Assembly (NCBI GenBank): GCA_019671135.1
Contig: JAHRHY010000008.1
Span: 2,046,001 to 2,110,000, forward strand
Length of the DNA: 64,000 nucleotides
Origin: Linnemannia hyalina
Taxonomy: Eukaryota; Mortierellomycota; Mortierellomycetes; Mortierellales; Mortierellaceae
Reading direction: 5' to 3'
The notes beneath the pieces were generated by a model. That model made no database searches, had not been told where the DNA came from, and saw only the letters and a program-made list of their open reading frames with translations. The translations under genes were made by a program, and so were the position numbers. Positions within the stretch are counted from its first letter, which is position 1. Each line of letters begins with the position of its first letter. Shown piece after piece: positions 46,665 to 58,085 of the stretch.

Positions 46665-47065
46665 GGAGTGATGGTGTCGTGTGTGCAGAATCTCGATATC
46701 AAGGTGAGAGTGTTTGAGTAGCGTGAGTGAGCGAGAGTGAATAACCTGTTCGTGAGCGCCCTTCCCGGTCGACTTTTTCTTTTCTTTTCTCTTTTCTCTT
46801 TTCTTTCCTTCCTTCCTTCTTTGCCGCCACTCCTTCCTTCTCTTTCACACTCCCTTTCCTCTCTCTCTCTTCTTCGCCGTCTTCGCCACCACCCTTCCTC
46901 CTTCACACCATCCACCTCTCTTCACTTCCACTCTCCTCTCCCTCACTCCCAACCCACTCTCCTTTACTCACACTCTCAGCCATCAGACAAAACAAAACTC
47001 GATTAGATTCAACAAACAACTAACCATCAGAGTAGTCCTCACTACTCTTGCCCATAACCATCACC

Positions 47066-50000
47066 ATGACGCCCCATGAGGACACCACCACAACCACAAC
47101 CAAGGGGCTCTCCGACTTGGTTCCCCAGGGCAACGGTGTCTATGCGTCCCCCTTCGACCACCCCCACACTGTCAACACCGCCGTCCAAAAGGTCTCTGAA
47201 GGCACCCAAACCACACCCAAACCAACAGCAACTTCCCCTCCACTATCAAAGATCCCTTCCACTTCCCCTTCATCAACAAAGACTCATTCACCACTGCCTC
47301 CTCTCCCCTCTCACCCCCACTCGCGTCAACACCCTTCTTCACCCCCTCCCTCTCCTCCACAGCCACCTGCACTTCAGAACAACAACAACAATAACAAGGA
47401 CGCGGACGACCCTGTGCCCTTGTCCCCATTGCCCCAAGTTCAGCCCAACGGAACCAACGGAATCTATTCCGACCCAGGCTCTTTCCAGCTGGAACCACCC
47501 CTCCAGCAGCGACAGCCGTCCCCTCCTCTTCCTCCTTTACCTTCCTCCTCCTCTCCCCCTGTGCGCGCTTTTGCACCTTCTTTTGAGCCATCTTTGTCCT
47601 CTTCCCTGACTCCCTGGAGCGCGTCCGAAACCCAACCTATGACGATCGCCGCCTCATTGACACCAGATAAAAAAGTACCCGCGCCAGCAGCAACAGGACT
47701 GGGAGCACAAGAGTCGCCAGCATCGTTGGGATCCCTTCCTGCCCCAGACCAACAACAGCAACAGCTACAACAGCAGCAGAAGCAGCAGGAACAAGGCGCC
47801 GTTCTCTCTCCTACATCAACTAATGACACGGACTATTACTACACGTTGGCGACTCCTGTCCAAGGAGTGCCACCTGCAGCTTCTCTCACCGAGCGTCACC
47901 CTGCTGCTGCTACCGCCCCCACTCCCCTTGCCTCCCCCGTGCACGTCGCTGTTACTATCCCCATCACCGCCGATGTCTATGTCAATGCCAACGCCAACAT
48001 AAGCGACAATAACAGCACTGTCACCAGTACTCCTCCTCGTTCCTCACACCCAGCCGAGTCCATCGATACGCCCTCCATCGTCTCCTATCACTCTTACCAT
48101 TACGCCCCTCCAGGCGTGGAGTCACCACATTCTCACCCTCTCATCGTATCATCTGAACATACCGTGCCAAGCCTACCTACCTCCCCTTCTGTTCCTCGTT
48201 CGTTTGCCTCTATGGAGCAAGAGCAACTAATCTTGTCCCAGCATCAGCAACAACTAAAGCAACTTCAGCAAGAGCCCCAGAACTCCTACCACGAGCCTCA
48301 AGATCAACAACAGCCAATCGTATACCAACAACAACCACCTGTAGTGGAGATTGTCCAGAATGACTTCCTGCTGCAGCAGGGGCAATCACAACCCCAAGGA
48401 CAAAGACAAGTCCAGATGCAGGAGGGGCAACCACAACGACCACAATTGATACCCACGACTCCTCAAAGCTCAGGAGATATTGGCCCCATGGTCCCTCCCA
48501 AATCTCCTGGTACTCCCTTTGGTCCCCCTGCTCGTGCATCCACCATGGATGTGTGCCGAATTCGTCCTGGATCGCAGCTCTTGGCCGAATCGGCTGTACG
48601 ATCACAGCAGCAACCTGACTCACCTCAAGGGGAGTCCTCCAGTCGGGCTCGCCATCGACAGATCTATCGACGCAACACCTACTCTGCTGATCTTGGGTCG
48701 ACCTCCTTCCGCCGATCAGACGATGAGATGGAGATGGATGAACTTGAGGAAGCTAAGCGGCGCATGGAGGCATTGAAGAAGAGCAGCAGTCGGCGCATGT
48801 CCAAGCGGAAAAAGGATGAAGACAACGACCGCGTCATGATTGGTACCCGTATTGGAGAAGATCATGTCAATTATGTTCTCATGTACAACATGTTGACGGG
48901 CATTCGAGTCAGCGTAAGTTTTTATATTCTTGTTGTTCATCAGAAGAAAAGTGACGCCAACAGCCATCTGAAGATGAATTACAGGCATGCATGGAGATGG
49001 GCTGGATAAACCAAACGCTAAGCAACCGAATCCAAACCCTATCTCATTGTGATCGTCTGATGTGCTATCCCATTTAGGTCTCTCGCTGCAACGCAAAACC
49101 ACAACGGATGTTGGTGGACGAAGACTTTACCGCTGCTCATAAGCTGGCCTTTGACATGTATGTAGATGATCGACTTTCTTGTTTCTTTCCCACTTTCAGT
49201 GGTTCTCTGCTACTTGTTCCTGACACCTGCATCTTTTGATTGTATTTAGCACCGGTAACGAGTTGACGCCATCGTCAAAGTATGATTTCAAGTTCAAGGA
49301 CTATGCACCCTGGGTCTTTCGTCATCTACGAGAGGACTTTCACATTGATGCATCAGATTACTTGGTAAGTGGAAGAGAGCTAGAGGAGGGAAGGGGAGAA
49401 AGATGAGGAAAAGTGTAGGAGAAAACTGAACATGCACTCCCAGGGGCTTCTTTTCCTTCAGTAACTGTTTGTGTGTCCTGGCTGAGCCCACCTCCCGCCA
49501 ACAAATAACGTTCTGGGCATGGGTGACGCCTGTATGGGCCGTCTATTTAATCTTGGCTGGTATTTTCAACGACGCTACTGGGGAAGAAGCAAGAGGGTCT
49601 GGAATGATGCAACTCATGGAGGGTTGTGCGTGCCGACGGGAAGAAAATCGAGCGAGGGTTGTTAGAGTTGCACACAATTAAAGACTTGACGCTAACGCAA
49701 TTATCGTGTTGGGTTGGTACAAACACCTAGGTTTCGTTGACGAGCAAGTACATCCTATCGGAGCTGGGTTCGCCCGGCAAGAGTGGCAGTTTCTTCTACT
49801 TTTCTCAGGACTATCGCTTCATCATCAAAACCATCCACCACGCCGAGCACAAGTTTATGAGAAAAATCCTCAAAGACTACTTTAACGTACGTGAGCCCTC
49901 TCGCTCTTTTGTTTGTTTGTTCGTTCGTTCGTTCGTTCGTTAGTTTGCTGCTCGTGTGAACATTTGAGTAGCTTGTTTACCTTATTTCCTTTTTATCTTT

Positions 50001-51094
50001 CTTTCGACCGAAATAGCATGTCAAGCAGAACCCTCACACTCTTCTATGCCGCTTCTTCGGACTTCATCGTGTCAAACTACCCCATGGACGCAAGATTCAC
50101 TTTGTGGTCATGGGCAATGTGTTCCCACCCAACAGGGATATTCACGAGACCTACGACTTGAAGGGCTCTACGTTAGGACGTGCTATCAGTGATGAGGAAC
50201 TTGCCAACAATCCCCGTGCGACACAGAAGGATCTCAATTGGGTCAACAGGAACAGGAAGCTGGAACTAGGGCCAGAGAAGCGACATTTGTTTGTCGAACA
50301 GATCAAGCGGGATGTTGAGCTGTTATCGCGTCTCAACATTATGGACTACAGTCTGTTGATTGGAATCCATGACATTGAGCGAGGAAACAAGGACAACATC
50401 CGCGACAACACTCTCAAAGTCTTCCACGTGAGTCGCATTTTTGTTTTCTAGACGATCCGTTATCCTGTCAACCTCTCAGTCTTTATTGATACTTTGTGAG
50501 AGCGGCTATGTGCTAACTTGATCCCATGTTTTGTCTACTCTCATCCAATAGCCGGATACGTCGAAGCCATTGGCGAGGGAGACGACGAGAAAGGACAAGC
50601 GAGTGAGCAAAGTGAATGCGTTGAGGAAGGCGGTGAAGGTGTCGGACCCACAGGCACTTGGACCAACAACCCTCCCATCGGATTCGTTTTCGGAACGGCG
50701 GCACTTCATTTTTTACGCAGACGACGGCGGTCTGCTGTCTACCAACGAGCAGAACGAGCAGGGCGAGGATCTCTACTACCTCGGCATCATTGACATCCTG
50801 ACACCCTACAACTATGTCAAGAAGATTGAGCACGCCTGGAAAAGTCTCAGTCAAGACAAGGTACACCCTTGTAATTTTGTTCTTGGGTTCATGTTCCTTG
50901 TCCTTGTTTTTCTTTCTCATTTCTGATGACTTTTTTTCTTTTGTGAATGATAGCATGCTATATCGGCGGTGAATCCAAGAGAGTACGCGTCGCGGTTTTT
51001 GAGTTTCATGATCCATGCGATCAAGGTTAATCATGACGTGATGGCGGCCTTGCAACAGAGTAGTCAACACCACAGCCATCCCCATTCCGAATAA
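47066..51094 (+). CDS. MSS4: Phosphatidylinositol-4-phosphate 5-kinase (Mss4 type I PIP kinase)
   Basis: Makes PI(4,5)P2 from PI4P at the plasma membrane. Exons 47066-48913, 49078-49157, 49250-49364, 49731-49886, 50017-50427, 50552-50860 and 50954-51094; 1019 residues. About 580 residues of Pro/Ser/Gln-rich disordered sequence precede the kinase core, which starts at [20 protein letters not shown] (about 591). Visible core motifs: [18 protein letters not shown] (nucleotide-binding lysine), [10 protein letters not shown] (about 779), [12 protein letters not shown] (about 841), and the activation loop ending [20 protein letters not shown] (about 947); the Glu of KKIEH is the residue typical of PI4P-using type I enzymes. 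A His-rich tail ends the protein. The start is ATG 47066, the first ATG in frame. Confidence 0.95.
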
Positions 51095-53225
51095 TATTAT
51101 AATTATGGTCCCTCACTCTGACATATTTTTCTTCGTTCACTGCTCACTGCAGCTTAGCCTTTTGTTTGAAAGATTGAAAGAGGAATGGGTCAAGTGGATA
51201 CGAGCAGTGGTACCTTCCCGATCATTCACTTTCACTTTTCGAGTTCAATTAGTACAAAGTTCTTTCCTCTCTTGCGTGGTCACCGTTGTCTCTCTCTCTG
51301 CCACTTCTGTAACCCTAAACGCACCTTTTTTCATTCCTTTTGTTTCCTTCACCAAATTCGTTCATTGTACTTTTCTTTGTGGCCAAGTTGTGTTTAAGAA
51401 AAGAATATTTATTATTGTTGCTACAACTGAAGATCCGACACCAGGACAAGGGGCTGGTAAATCAGAAGTAGCAGGAGGAGGAGGAGGAGGAGGAGGGGGG
51501 GGGTGGTAAGGACGACGACGATGTGCCCCCCGGGGGGGAGGCTCAAGACGAGCGAAAAGCGGGGGTAAGGTAAAACAAAAATATAAGCCAAGTAGCGAAG
51601 TAGCTAGGGCACCGACCAGGAGGAGGAGGGTTACAAGTTGCCCTTTGATCCTGGTGCATCTTGGATGGGACCGAGGTCAGGGCGCCGGGGAATAAGGATA
51701 AGAGTTGTTGTAGACGAGGGGGGAACAGTTGTTCTACCCTTTATCAAGGAGGACAAGGAAGAGGAAGCGGCGGACCAGGACGGCCAAAAGGTAGTTGATG
51801 GATTGTACTTGGTACCGGTGGAGGTCAAGTGGGGTCGGGAGAAAGACGTGGGGTAAAGTTTCTTGGTGAGAAGTCACCATCGACGAGACAATGAGAGGGG
51901 GATATGAATCGTCATAAGAAGGTAGTTGGGAGGAAGGAGATATGATGGTGGAGTGTGAGGGGTCCTCCTTCCTCTGTCCCTTGAGGGAGGAGAGGAGGAA
52001 AGGATGTGGGTGTTGGAACTGAAGGAAGGGGAGAGGAAGAAAATGATAAGAGGTGAAAGTGGGGAATACCGGTTCTTTATTTCACATCGAGCAAGATAAA
52101 CAAAAAGAGGCGTGTGCTGTCCTTTTGTTTCTCGAGCATAAGAGATGACGCGCCCAGCACCTCAATCTGCATTGTTGGAAAGTGCAAACGGTGGAGGGGG
52201 TGGATGCTTGGCTCAGTTAGCCTTTTTGTTCCAACACTTTTTGCTCTTGGTTTTTTTTCTTGCAAGGCAGGTGAGATGGCGAGGCGAAACTATAATTTGT
52301 ACTGTTTTTATTGTTGCTGTAGAAATGCTCGTTATGATTGAGGCAGAGGGAATTGAGCTCATTGTTGGTGTTGAATCCGAAGAGAAGGAAACAAAAGAGA
52401 GGGAGTGTGGACAGAGATGTGGATAGTCTTTGTTGGGGTCCATGTCAACAAGGCAAAAAGAAGATAGGGCAGGTCACTCCCTCCTTCGACTGATATTACT
52501 AATAACTGATCCCAGACCATCTGGCTGAGACTTTGTAACTTTCATCTGTCTGACCCCTGATTTTTTTTTGATGTGGCGCATGCGCATGAATGGAACTTCT
52601 TTCAAGTCACGCGTTTGGCGAGGGATGGGAGGGCGTTGGATGGGATAGGCGCTGTTCTTTCATCTCTTTGAACCTCATCCACCTGCCGCATTCACATTAC
52701 TCTTCTCATCACCACAGCGGCAACTCATTAGCTCCCCACTTACGATAACAGGCAACGGAACAGGACAAACCATCCCTGCCAACCTTCCAGTCCTTTCGGC
52801 TGGTTCTAATGTCCTCTCCAGACGATACCGTGAGATTAGAAACAGTTTATCACTCAAAAGAAAGGCAAAAATTCGTTCTTTGGAATGGTATTGAAGACGA
52901 GTTCCTTGAAGACGAGTTCCTTGAAGATGAGCTCCCTGACATGGATTATATTAAACATGGAGAGATGGATCTTTCGTACCCGAGAGACGAAAACTATACC
53001 CTGTATGCCAATAGTTACCTTACTTTTTCACCATAACTGCAGTGATGCTGTGTATTCTTGCCAAGAAAAAAGCTCTTGACATCGTTCTCATATTACTCTT
53101 CGCTTATTTTCTAAGCTAGCTTGCGGTCTCGTTGCAAAGCTGCCGCTCCGAACATTACCTTGGATGTTTTAGTAGGAGGCCCACCGAGCAAGCCCTCGGC
53201 TTTCTTATCGCCATCGCCTCCTACA
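51095..53225. other. Intergenic region, G-rich tracts, possible decayed exon
   Basis: Contains (GGA)n with a G9 run near 51475-51510 and a C6G7 block near 51528. At 52809-53034 a 75-codon frame starting MSSPDD includes KERQKFVLWNGIEDEF, faintly like the VLWDD part of the Sel1 N-terminal module; it may be a decayed first exon of the Sel1 relic at 54667. Otherwise no gene. Confidence 0.4.
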
Positions 53226-53790
53226 TCGTCCTTAAATCCTCTACTATCATTGGCTCCTCTGTGGTCCTTGGATCCTCTATCATCGGCTCCTCTGTGGTCC
53301 TTGGATCTTCCGCTATCATCGGCTCCTTCATAGTCCTTAGACCCTCCACTATCATCGGCTCCTTCATTGTTCTTGAATCTTCCACTATCATCGCCCCCTT
53401 CATAGCCCTTGGATCCTCCGCTGTCATTGGCTCTTTCACCTCTCTTGGATCCTCCACTATCATCGGCTCCATCATACATGGCCCTTGGATCCTCCGCTAT
53501 CATCAGCTCATTCATCGTTCTTGGATCCTCCGCTATCATCGGCTCATTCATCGTTCTGGATCCTCCGCTATCATCAGCTCATTCATCGTTCTTGAACCCT
53601 CCACTATCATTGGCTCCTTCATCGTTTTTGAATCCTCCACTATCATCGGCTCCTTCATTGCTCTTGAATCCTCCACTATCATCGGCTCCTTCATTGTTCT
53701 TGAATTCTCCATTATCATTGGCTCCTTCATCGTTCTTGGATCCTTCACTACCATCGGCTCCTTCGCCGTTTTTGGATCTTCTACTATCAT
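53226..53790. repeat. 36-bp minisatellite array
   Basis: About 16 tandem units of 36 bases (core CTATCATCGGCTCCTTCAT) with point differences. Because 36 is a multiple of 3 all six frames stay partly open; for example the minus strand reads repeated GADDSGGFKNDE and the plus strand repeated SSTIIGSFIVLE. Confidence 0.9.
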
Positions 53791-54470
53791 CGATCACCTT
53801 ACCACCTTTGGCAAAACCACTACAAATGAAGCCTCAAGATCCCGCCGCTGACATGGATTCGTTTAGAACGATACAGATCAAACCCTCTGCCCTTTCACCG
53901 CCCTTGGCTTCTTCATTGTATTGGACCCCCATTATCGTCGATCATCCTTACCGCCTTTGGAAAAACCGTCACAAAAGAAGCCCCAAGCTCCCACTGCTGG
54001 CATGGACTCATTCAGAGCGATACAGATCAACCCCTTGGCCCCCTCACCGCCCTTGGCTTCTTCATTGTCTTGGACCCCCCATTATCGTCGATCATCCTTA
54101 CCACCTTTGGCGAAACCGTCACGAAAGAAGCCCCAAGATCCCACTGCTCGCATGGATTCATTCAGAGCGATGCAAATCAAACCCTCGGCCCTTTCACCGC
54201 CCTCGGCTTCATCGTCTTGACCCCCCTCCCCCTTATCATCGACTATCCTTACCACCTTTGGCGAAACCTTTACGAAAGAAGCCCCAAGATCCCACTACTA
54301 GCATAGATTCATTCAGAGCGATACAGATCAAACCCTCGGCCCTTTCACCACCCTCGGCTTCTTTGTTGTCTTGGACCCCCCCCCCCATTATCGTCGATCA
54401 TCCTTACCGCCTTTGGCGAAACCTTCACGAAAGAAGCCCCAAGATTCCATTGCTGGCATGGATCCATTCA
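53783..54470. repeat. 150-bp satellite array, directly joined to the 36-bp array
   Basis: Five copies of a unit of about 150 bases. The marker ATTATCGTCG and its variants start at 53783, 53931, 54081, 54232 and 54387 (spacing 148, 150, 151, 155). Each unit carries TTACC(A/G)CCTTTGG, the CCCCAAG(A/C)T region and TTCAGAGCGATACAGATCAA. The start of the unit resembles the 36-bp core. Confidence 0.9.
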
Positions 54471-54666
54471 TAAGACTGCCGATCTTCCATGATCCAGAGA
54501 CTGCTCTGACAGGATTTACAATTACCAACCACGTCCCCATTGCAAACCCAGCTATTACCAAACCCACCGCCTCTACCACAGACACCCCCGGCACCCAACT
54601 TCAACAAGCACCACCATCAACCAGCGCCACTACCACTGTCCATGATATTCAACTGCAAAGAGAGGC

Positions 54667-55265
54667 TTTCAATGCGGCGCGGACCAATACGGAACAAGGG
54701 ATCCTTTCGGCAATGATCAGTCTCGGTGGCATTTACTACCATGGCCAAGGCGGATCCTTACAGTATTTTCTAGGGCGATGCGATGGTCCACCCTTGCAGC
54801 AGAAGACCACGGGCATGCCGAGGTGCAGTACAACATTGAGACGATGCACTACCAAGGCCATGGCGTCATCCGCAACTTTAAGGCCGCTCTGGAATGGTAT
54901 CTGAGGACAGCAGTACAGGAACATACCGACGCTCACTACCATTGGACTCTTGTATCTTCTTGGAGAAGGCGTTGCTTAGGACTTCGGTATAGCAGTGAGA
55001 TGGTTCTGCAAGTCTGCCGACTGGTCAACCCGTCTGCTCAGATAGCTGTCGGCAACATATATTTCCATGGCTTGGGAGTTCCAAAGAGTTACACTTACGC
55101 CAGGGAGTGGCCGCCAATCAAGGGTCTGCAGCGGCACAAGCCAACATCGGCACCATGTTTTTCAATGGATTGGATCAGAGGAAAGCGATGGAATGGCTCA
55201 CCAGGGCTGCAAAAGGAGACGATACATCGGCGCAGAGATATCTTGAGCGGAACCTGCACTCTTGA
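54667..55265 (+). pseudogene. Broken Sel1-repeat gene
   Basis: Sel1-repeat sequence spread over several plus-strand frames: AMISLGGIYYHGQGG (frame 2), then AMRWSTLAAEDHGHAEVQYN and GHGVIRNFKAALEWYLRTA (frame 1), then GLLYLLGEGVA followed by an in-frame TAG, DFGIAVRWFCKSAD, then QIAVGNIYFHGLGVP in another frame and NIGTMFFNGLDQRKAMEWLT to a final TGA. At least three frameshifts and two internal stops. It resembles the C-terminal halves of the Sel1 genes at 26-30 kb. The repeats upstream (53226-54470) occupy the place of the variable linker. Confidence 0.85.
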
Positions 55266-55699
55266 CCAATAGCAACCAGAATAAAAACAAGTCAGAAATG
55301 GCGTGATTTACTATATTGACTTCAAACATGTTGTTTTCAGGTGTTCCTTTATTATGACATAACAAAAACAAAGAGCTGTTTCTTGAACGCTTTATCATTT
55401 TTTCTCCTGGAAAATATTAACCGGGTTTGTAGTAGCAATGGAGGTAATGTTATGTAGGTGGAAGTAGGAATAATGAAGCATAAAGAGGGGCCGGTTTATT
55501 CAGGAACTTTTTTTATTATTTTCTAAGGTAACGATGCCCCTCCATGACGATACATTAATTAAGAGTGGAGTTGTCTTAGTGTTCCTCGTACGTGCATATA
55601 GTTAACATCACTCCTTAACAGTACAGCACATGAGGACTGTACAGCCCGTCCTCACCAGGACGACGTGTGCGAGTTCAGACGAGCCTTGTTATTTGTGGG

Positions 55700-56220
55700 G
55701 CGCGTTCAAGGGATCTGGGTGTGCTCCTCCGACTCCCTAGAACGCCTTTCAACTCCAAATTATAATATGGTACTTGTTACATCTCACCGCGACCATTAGG
55801 GGAGAGTGTATGTATGATATTAACCATGTAAAACAACCACTGTAACTTTCCTCGCGTAATTATCCTACTAAACACTATCACATTCTCCAAACAACAAAGT
55901 CTTCTTATTTTTCGCACACCAATCTCTTGAATGTGTTCGTCTACTATTAAACTGTACCCCTCACTGCAAGATTCATGGGGTTATTTCATGTATGTGATCA
56001 TCAAAGGCACTTGTACTCTCAACTGTATCTTTGCTATGAAATACAGGGGTGAGATTGAATGTTAAAAATCTTAAACTATTTGCTACTATTTTATTCTATG
56101 TTTTGTTGCCGACTGTGAAGAGATATATCAGCTATGGAAGCCTACAGTGCATTCCTTGGGCTTTTGGATATTTTCTATATGCTGTTTTATACTCTTTGCA
56201 CTTGGAGTGGCCACCTAATA
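55700..56220 (+). repeat. Dispersed repeat, copy 1 (inverted relative to copy 2)
   Basis: Aligns by eye, in reverse complement, with 57571-58085 over about 450-500 bases at roughly 75-80 percent identity, with shared blocks such as CAAACAACAAAGTCTTCTTA, TTGTACTCTCAACTGTATCT and the reading VLLPT-KRY-SYGS. Ends are not sharply defined. A solo LTR (TGTTACATCTC near the start) or a non-autonomous element are possible identities. Confidence 0.75.
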
Positions 56221-56373
56221 AACATGTTACCTCACCTTTCTATAATATCCATGCGCCTCAGGCCCAACAGAGTGTCTGCAATAGTATGGCTCAGTCACTT
56301 TCCTCTTCATAGTTGAATAGTCAGTTGTAGCAATCTCCAATAAAACGACTTTTACCTTCCTATTGTGGTGATG

Positions 56374-56393
56374 TAGATGGGGACGTGCCTTTT
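56374..56393. repeat. LINE target-site duplication, left copy
   Basis: TAGATGGGGACGTGCCTTTT directly abuts the T-rich (minus-strand poly-A-like) end of the LINE; it matches 62083-62102 with one mismatch. Confidence 0.8.
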
Positions 56394-56557
56394 TTTGTTT
56401 TTTGTTTTGTAAGAAGTTTATAGCCAAATCAAAAGATGTAAAAATAAAATACTTTCCAAGAATGCACACAAACTACATCTAAACTGCGAAAAACAGATAA
56501 ACAGAGAACCGGAAAAAGGCAGGGCAAATAAAACACAGAGAAAATAGAGTACAAATG

Positions 56558-57527
56558 TTAGATAGGATGGTTGGTGCCGGTCGGAGGCGGCTCGGCCGTG
56601 GGAGGGGGTTGGCGTTCCTCGCTCTGGCGCTTCTTCTCTGCCAGCTGAGCATGGGCTTGGGTGATCGCCAGGTCTACAGCAGGAAGGACGATGCGGGGGT
56701 CAAACGCTTGGTCCTCCATGACGAAAACAAAGTAATATCGCCAGATGGTAGCCAGGATGACACCGATCAGCAGGAACAGGGGGACGTCGTTGCGGGGTTC
56801 GAGGGGGTCCGAGTTAGGAAAGAATAGGCTGCAGATGTAATCCGCTGATCAGGCTCTCTCCTCCACATATCTTGTCATCGCACTCTGCCAGACCACCAGT
56901 TTTTTGGGACAGCTGAAGGAGGTGCTGCTTCGTCTCGACTTGCGTCAGGCAAACGCGACAGAGGATCCCGACCTTGTCCGGGAGAATGGAGTGGAAATGG
57001 ACGCCAGATGGGAGTTTGTTGATCAACAGACGCCACCAAACATTGCGAGCATTGTAGGGAATCGGATTCTTCCAAAACATGGTCCAAAAAGACGGCGTGA
57101 GTGGTGATGGGGGTGCGATCATCGGTGGGTGATAGGGTGGTGGTGTTGGGGGCTGGTAGGCCTTAGAGAACACAGCCTGATGAAAAGTCCTTGTGCTGGC
57201 CAGTTCGAAGGATCCGTTCTCTGACTGGGTGATGGCGATCTTGTTTATTCGCTCGGCAAGGTCACCCTCCAGCGTCAAAGGTCCTGGTGTATCCAACGTC
57301 CGTTGCAGTGCAGGGTGAGCCTTGAATCGACCATGTCTATGATTGTCCTCCAGCCCACGGTGAGAACGGTTGATGCGTTTGAGAAGCGGTATGAAGGTCA
57401 TGGCACCTTCAGTATTCGTTTCATCCGTCCAGACAGGGCGAAAAACTCGATCCATGCGCCAATTGGGGGGATGTGGCTCTGGCACATCGTCAGCCTTAAG
57501 CCAGAGAGGGAGTAGAGTAGCCATCAT
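56558..57527 (-). pseudogene. LINE ORF2, C-terminal part (zf-RVT-like)
   Basis: Minus-strand continuation of ORF2 beyond the insertion. It contains NARNVWWRLLINKLPSGVHF and LCRVCLTQVETKQHLL, typical of the zinc-binding region that follows reverse transcriptase in fungal and plant LINEs. A stop at 56814 breaks the frame; the following bases continue in another frame with DVPLFLLIGVILATIWRYYF and VMEDQAFDPRIVLPAVDLAI to a stop at 56558, the usual end of this family. Confidence 0.8.
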
Positions 57528-57570
57528 GGTGCCGACTGGTAAGGGCTGCTGTTTCCTGATCCCACTTCAA

Positions 57571-58085
57571 ACTAGGCGGCCCCTTCATGTGCAGAGGATA
57601 TAAAAAGGCATATAAAAAATATCCAAAGCCCAAGGAACGGAGTGTTTACTTCCATAACTGACATATCTCTTCATAGTGGGCAACAGAACACAGAATAAAA
57701 TAGCAATAGACAGCACAAGAATTTTTAAAATGTAATCTCTCCCCTGTATTTCGCCCCAAAGATACAGTTGAGAGTACAAGTGCTTTAGATGATCACATAC
57801 AAGAACTACTCTGGCGAATCTTGCAGTGAGGGTTACAGGTTAATAGTAGATGGACACATTCAAGAGTGTGGTGTGCGAAAAATAAGAAGACTTTGTTGTT
57901 TGGAGAATAGGTTGGTGTTTAGTAGGATAGTTAAACAAAAAATGTTACAATGGTTGTCTTATATGCTTGATATCATATATACATTCTCATCCCATAGTCG
58001 CTATGGATATTGTCGAGATCTACAGAGATGTAACAAACACCATATGATAACTTGGACCTGAAAGGCCTCCTAGGGATGTGCTTGA
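57571..58085 (-). repeat. Dispersed repeat, copy 2, inserted in LINE ORF2
   Basis: Reverse-complement partner of 55700-56220. It separates the reverse transcriptase part (ending at a stop at 58070 within the repeat edge) from the C-terminal part (resuming at 57527), so it was inserted after the LINE. No clear target-site duplication could be picked by eye. Confidence 0.7.

Larger units (their letters stand above)
44019..47065. other. Long intergenic region with simple repeats
   Basis: No frame here shows a domain. It holds the upstream region of the low-complexity gene, an 8-bp-stem perfect hairpin at 44861-44881, several simple repeats and the pyrimidine-rich leader of the PIP5K gene (about 46770-46990). 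Confidence 0.5.

Noticed and set aside
47172..47591. Minus-strand frame opposite the PIP5K N-terminal region
   Set aside because: Antisense of Pro/Ser-rich coding sequence; no independent features.
53409..54473. 354-codon plus-strand frame and several overlapping frames
   Set aside because: They exist only because the 36-bp and 150-bp repeat units keep frames open; no domain and no start context.
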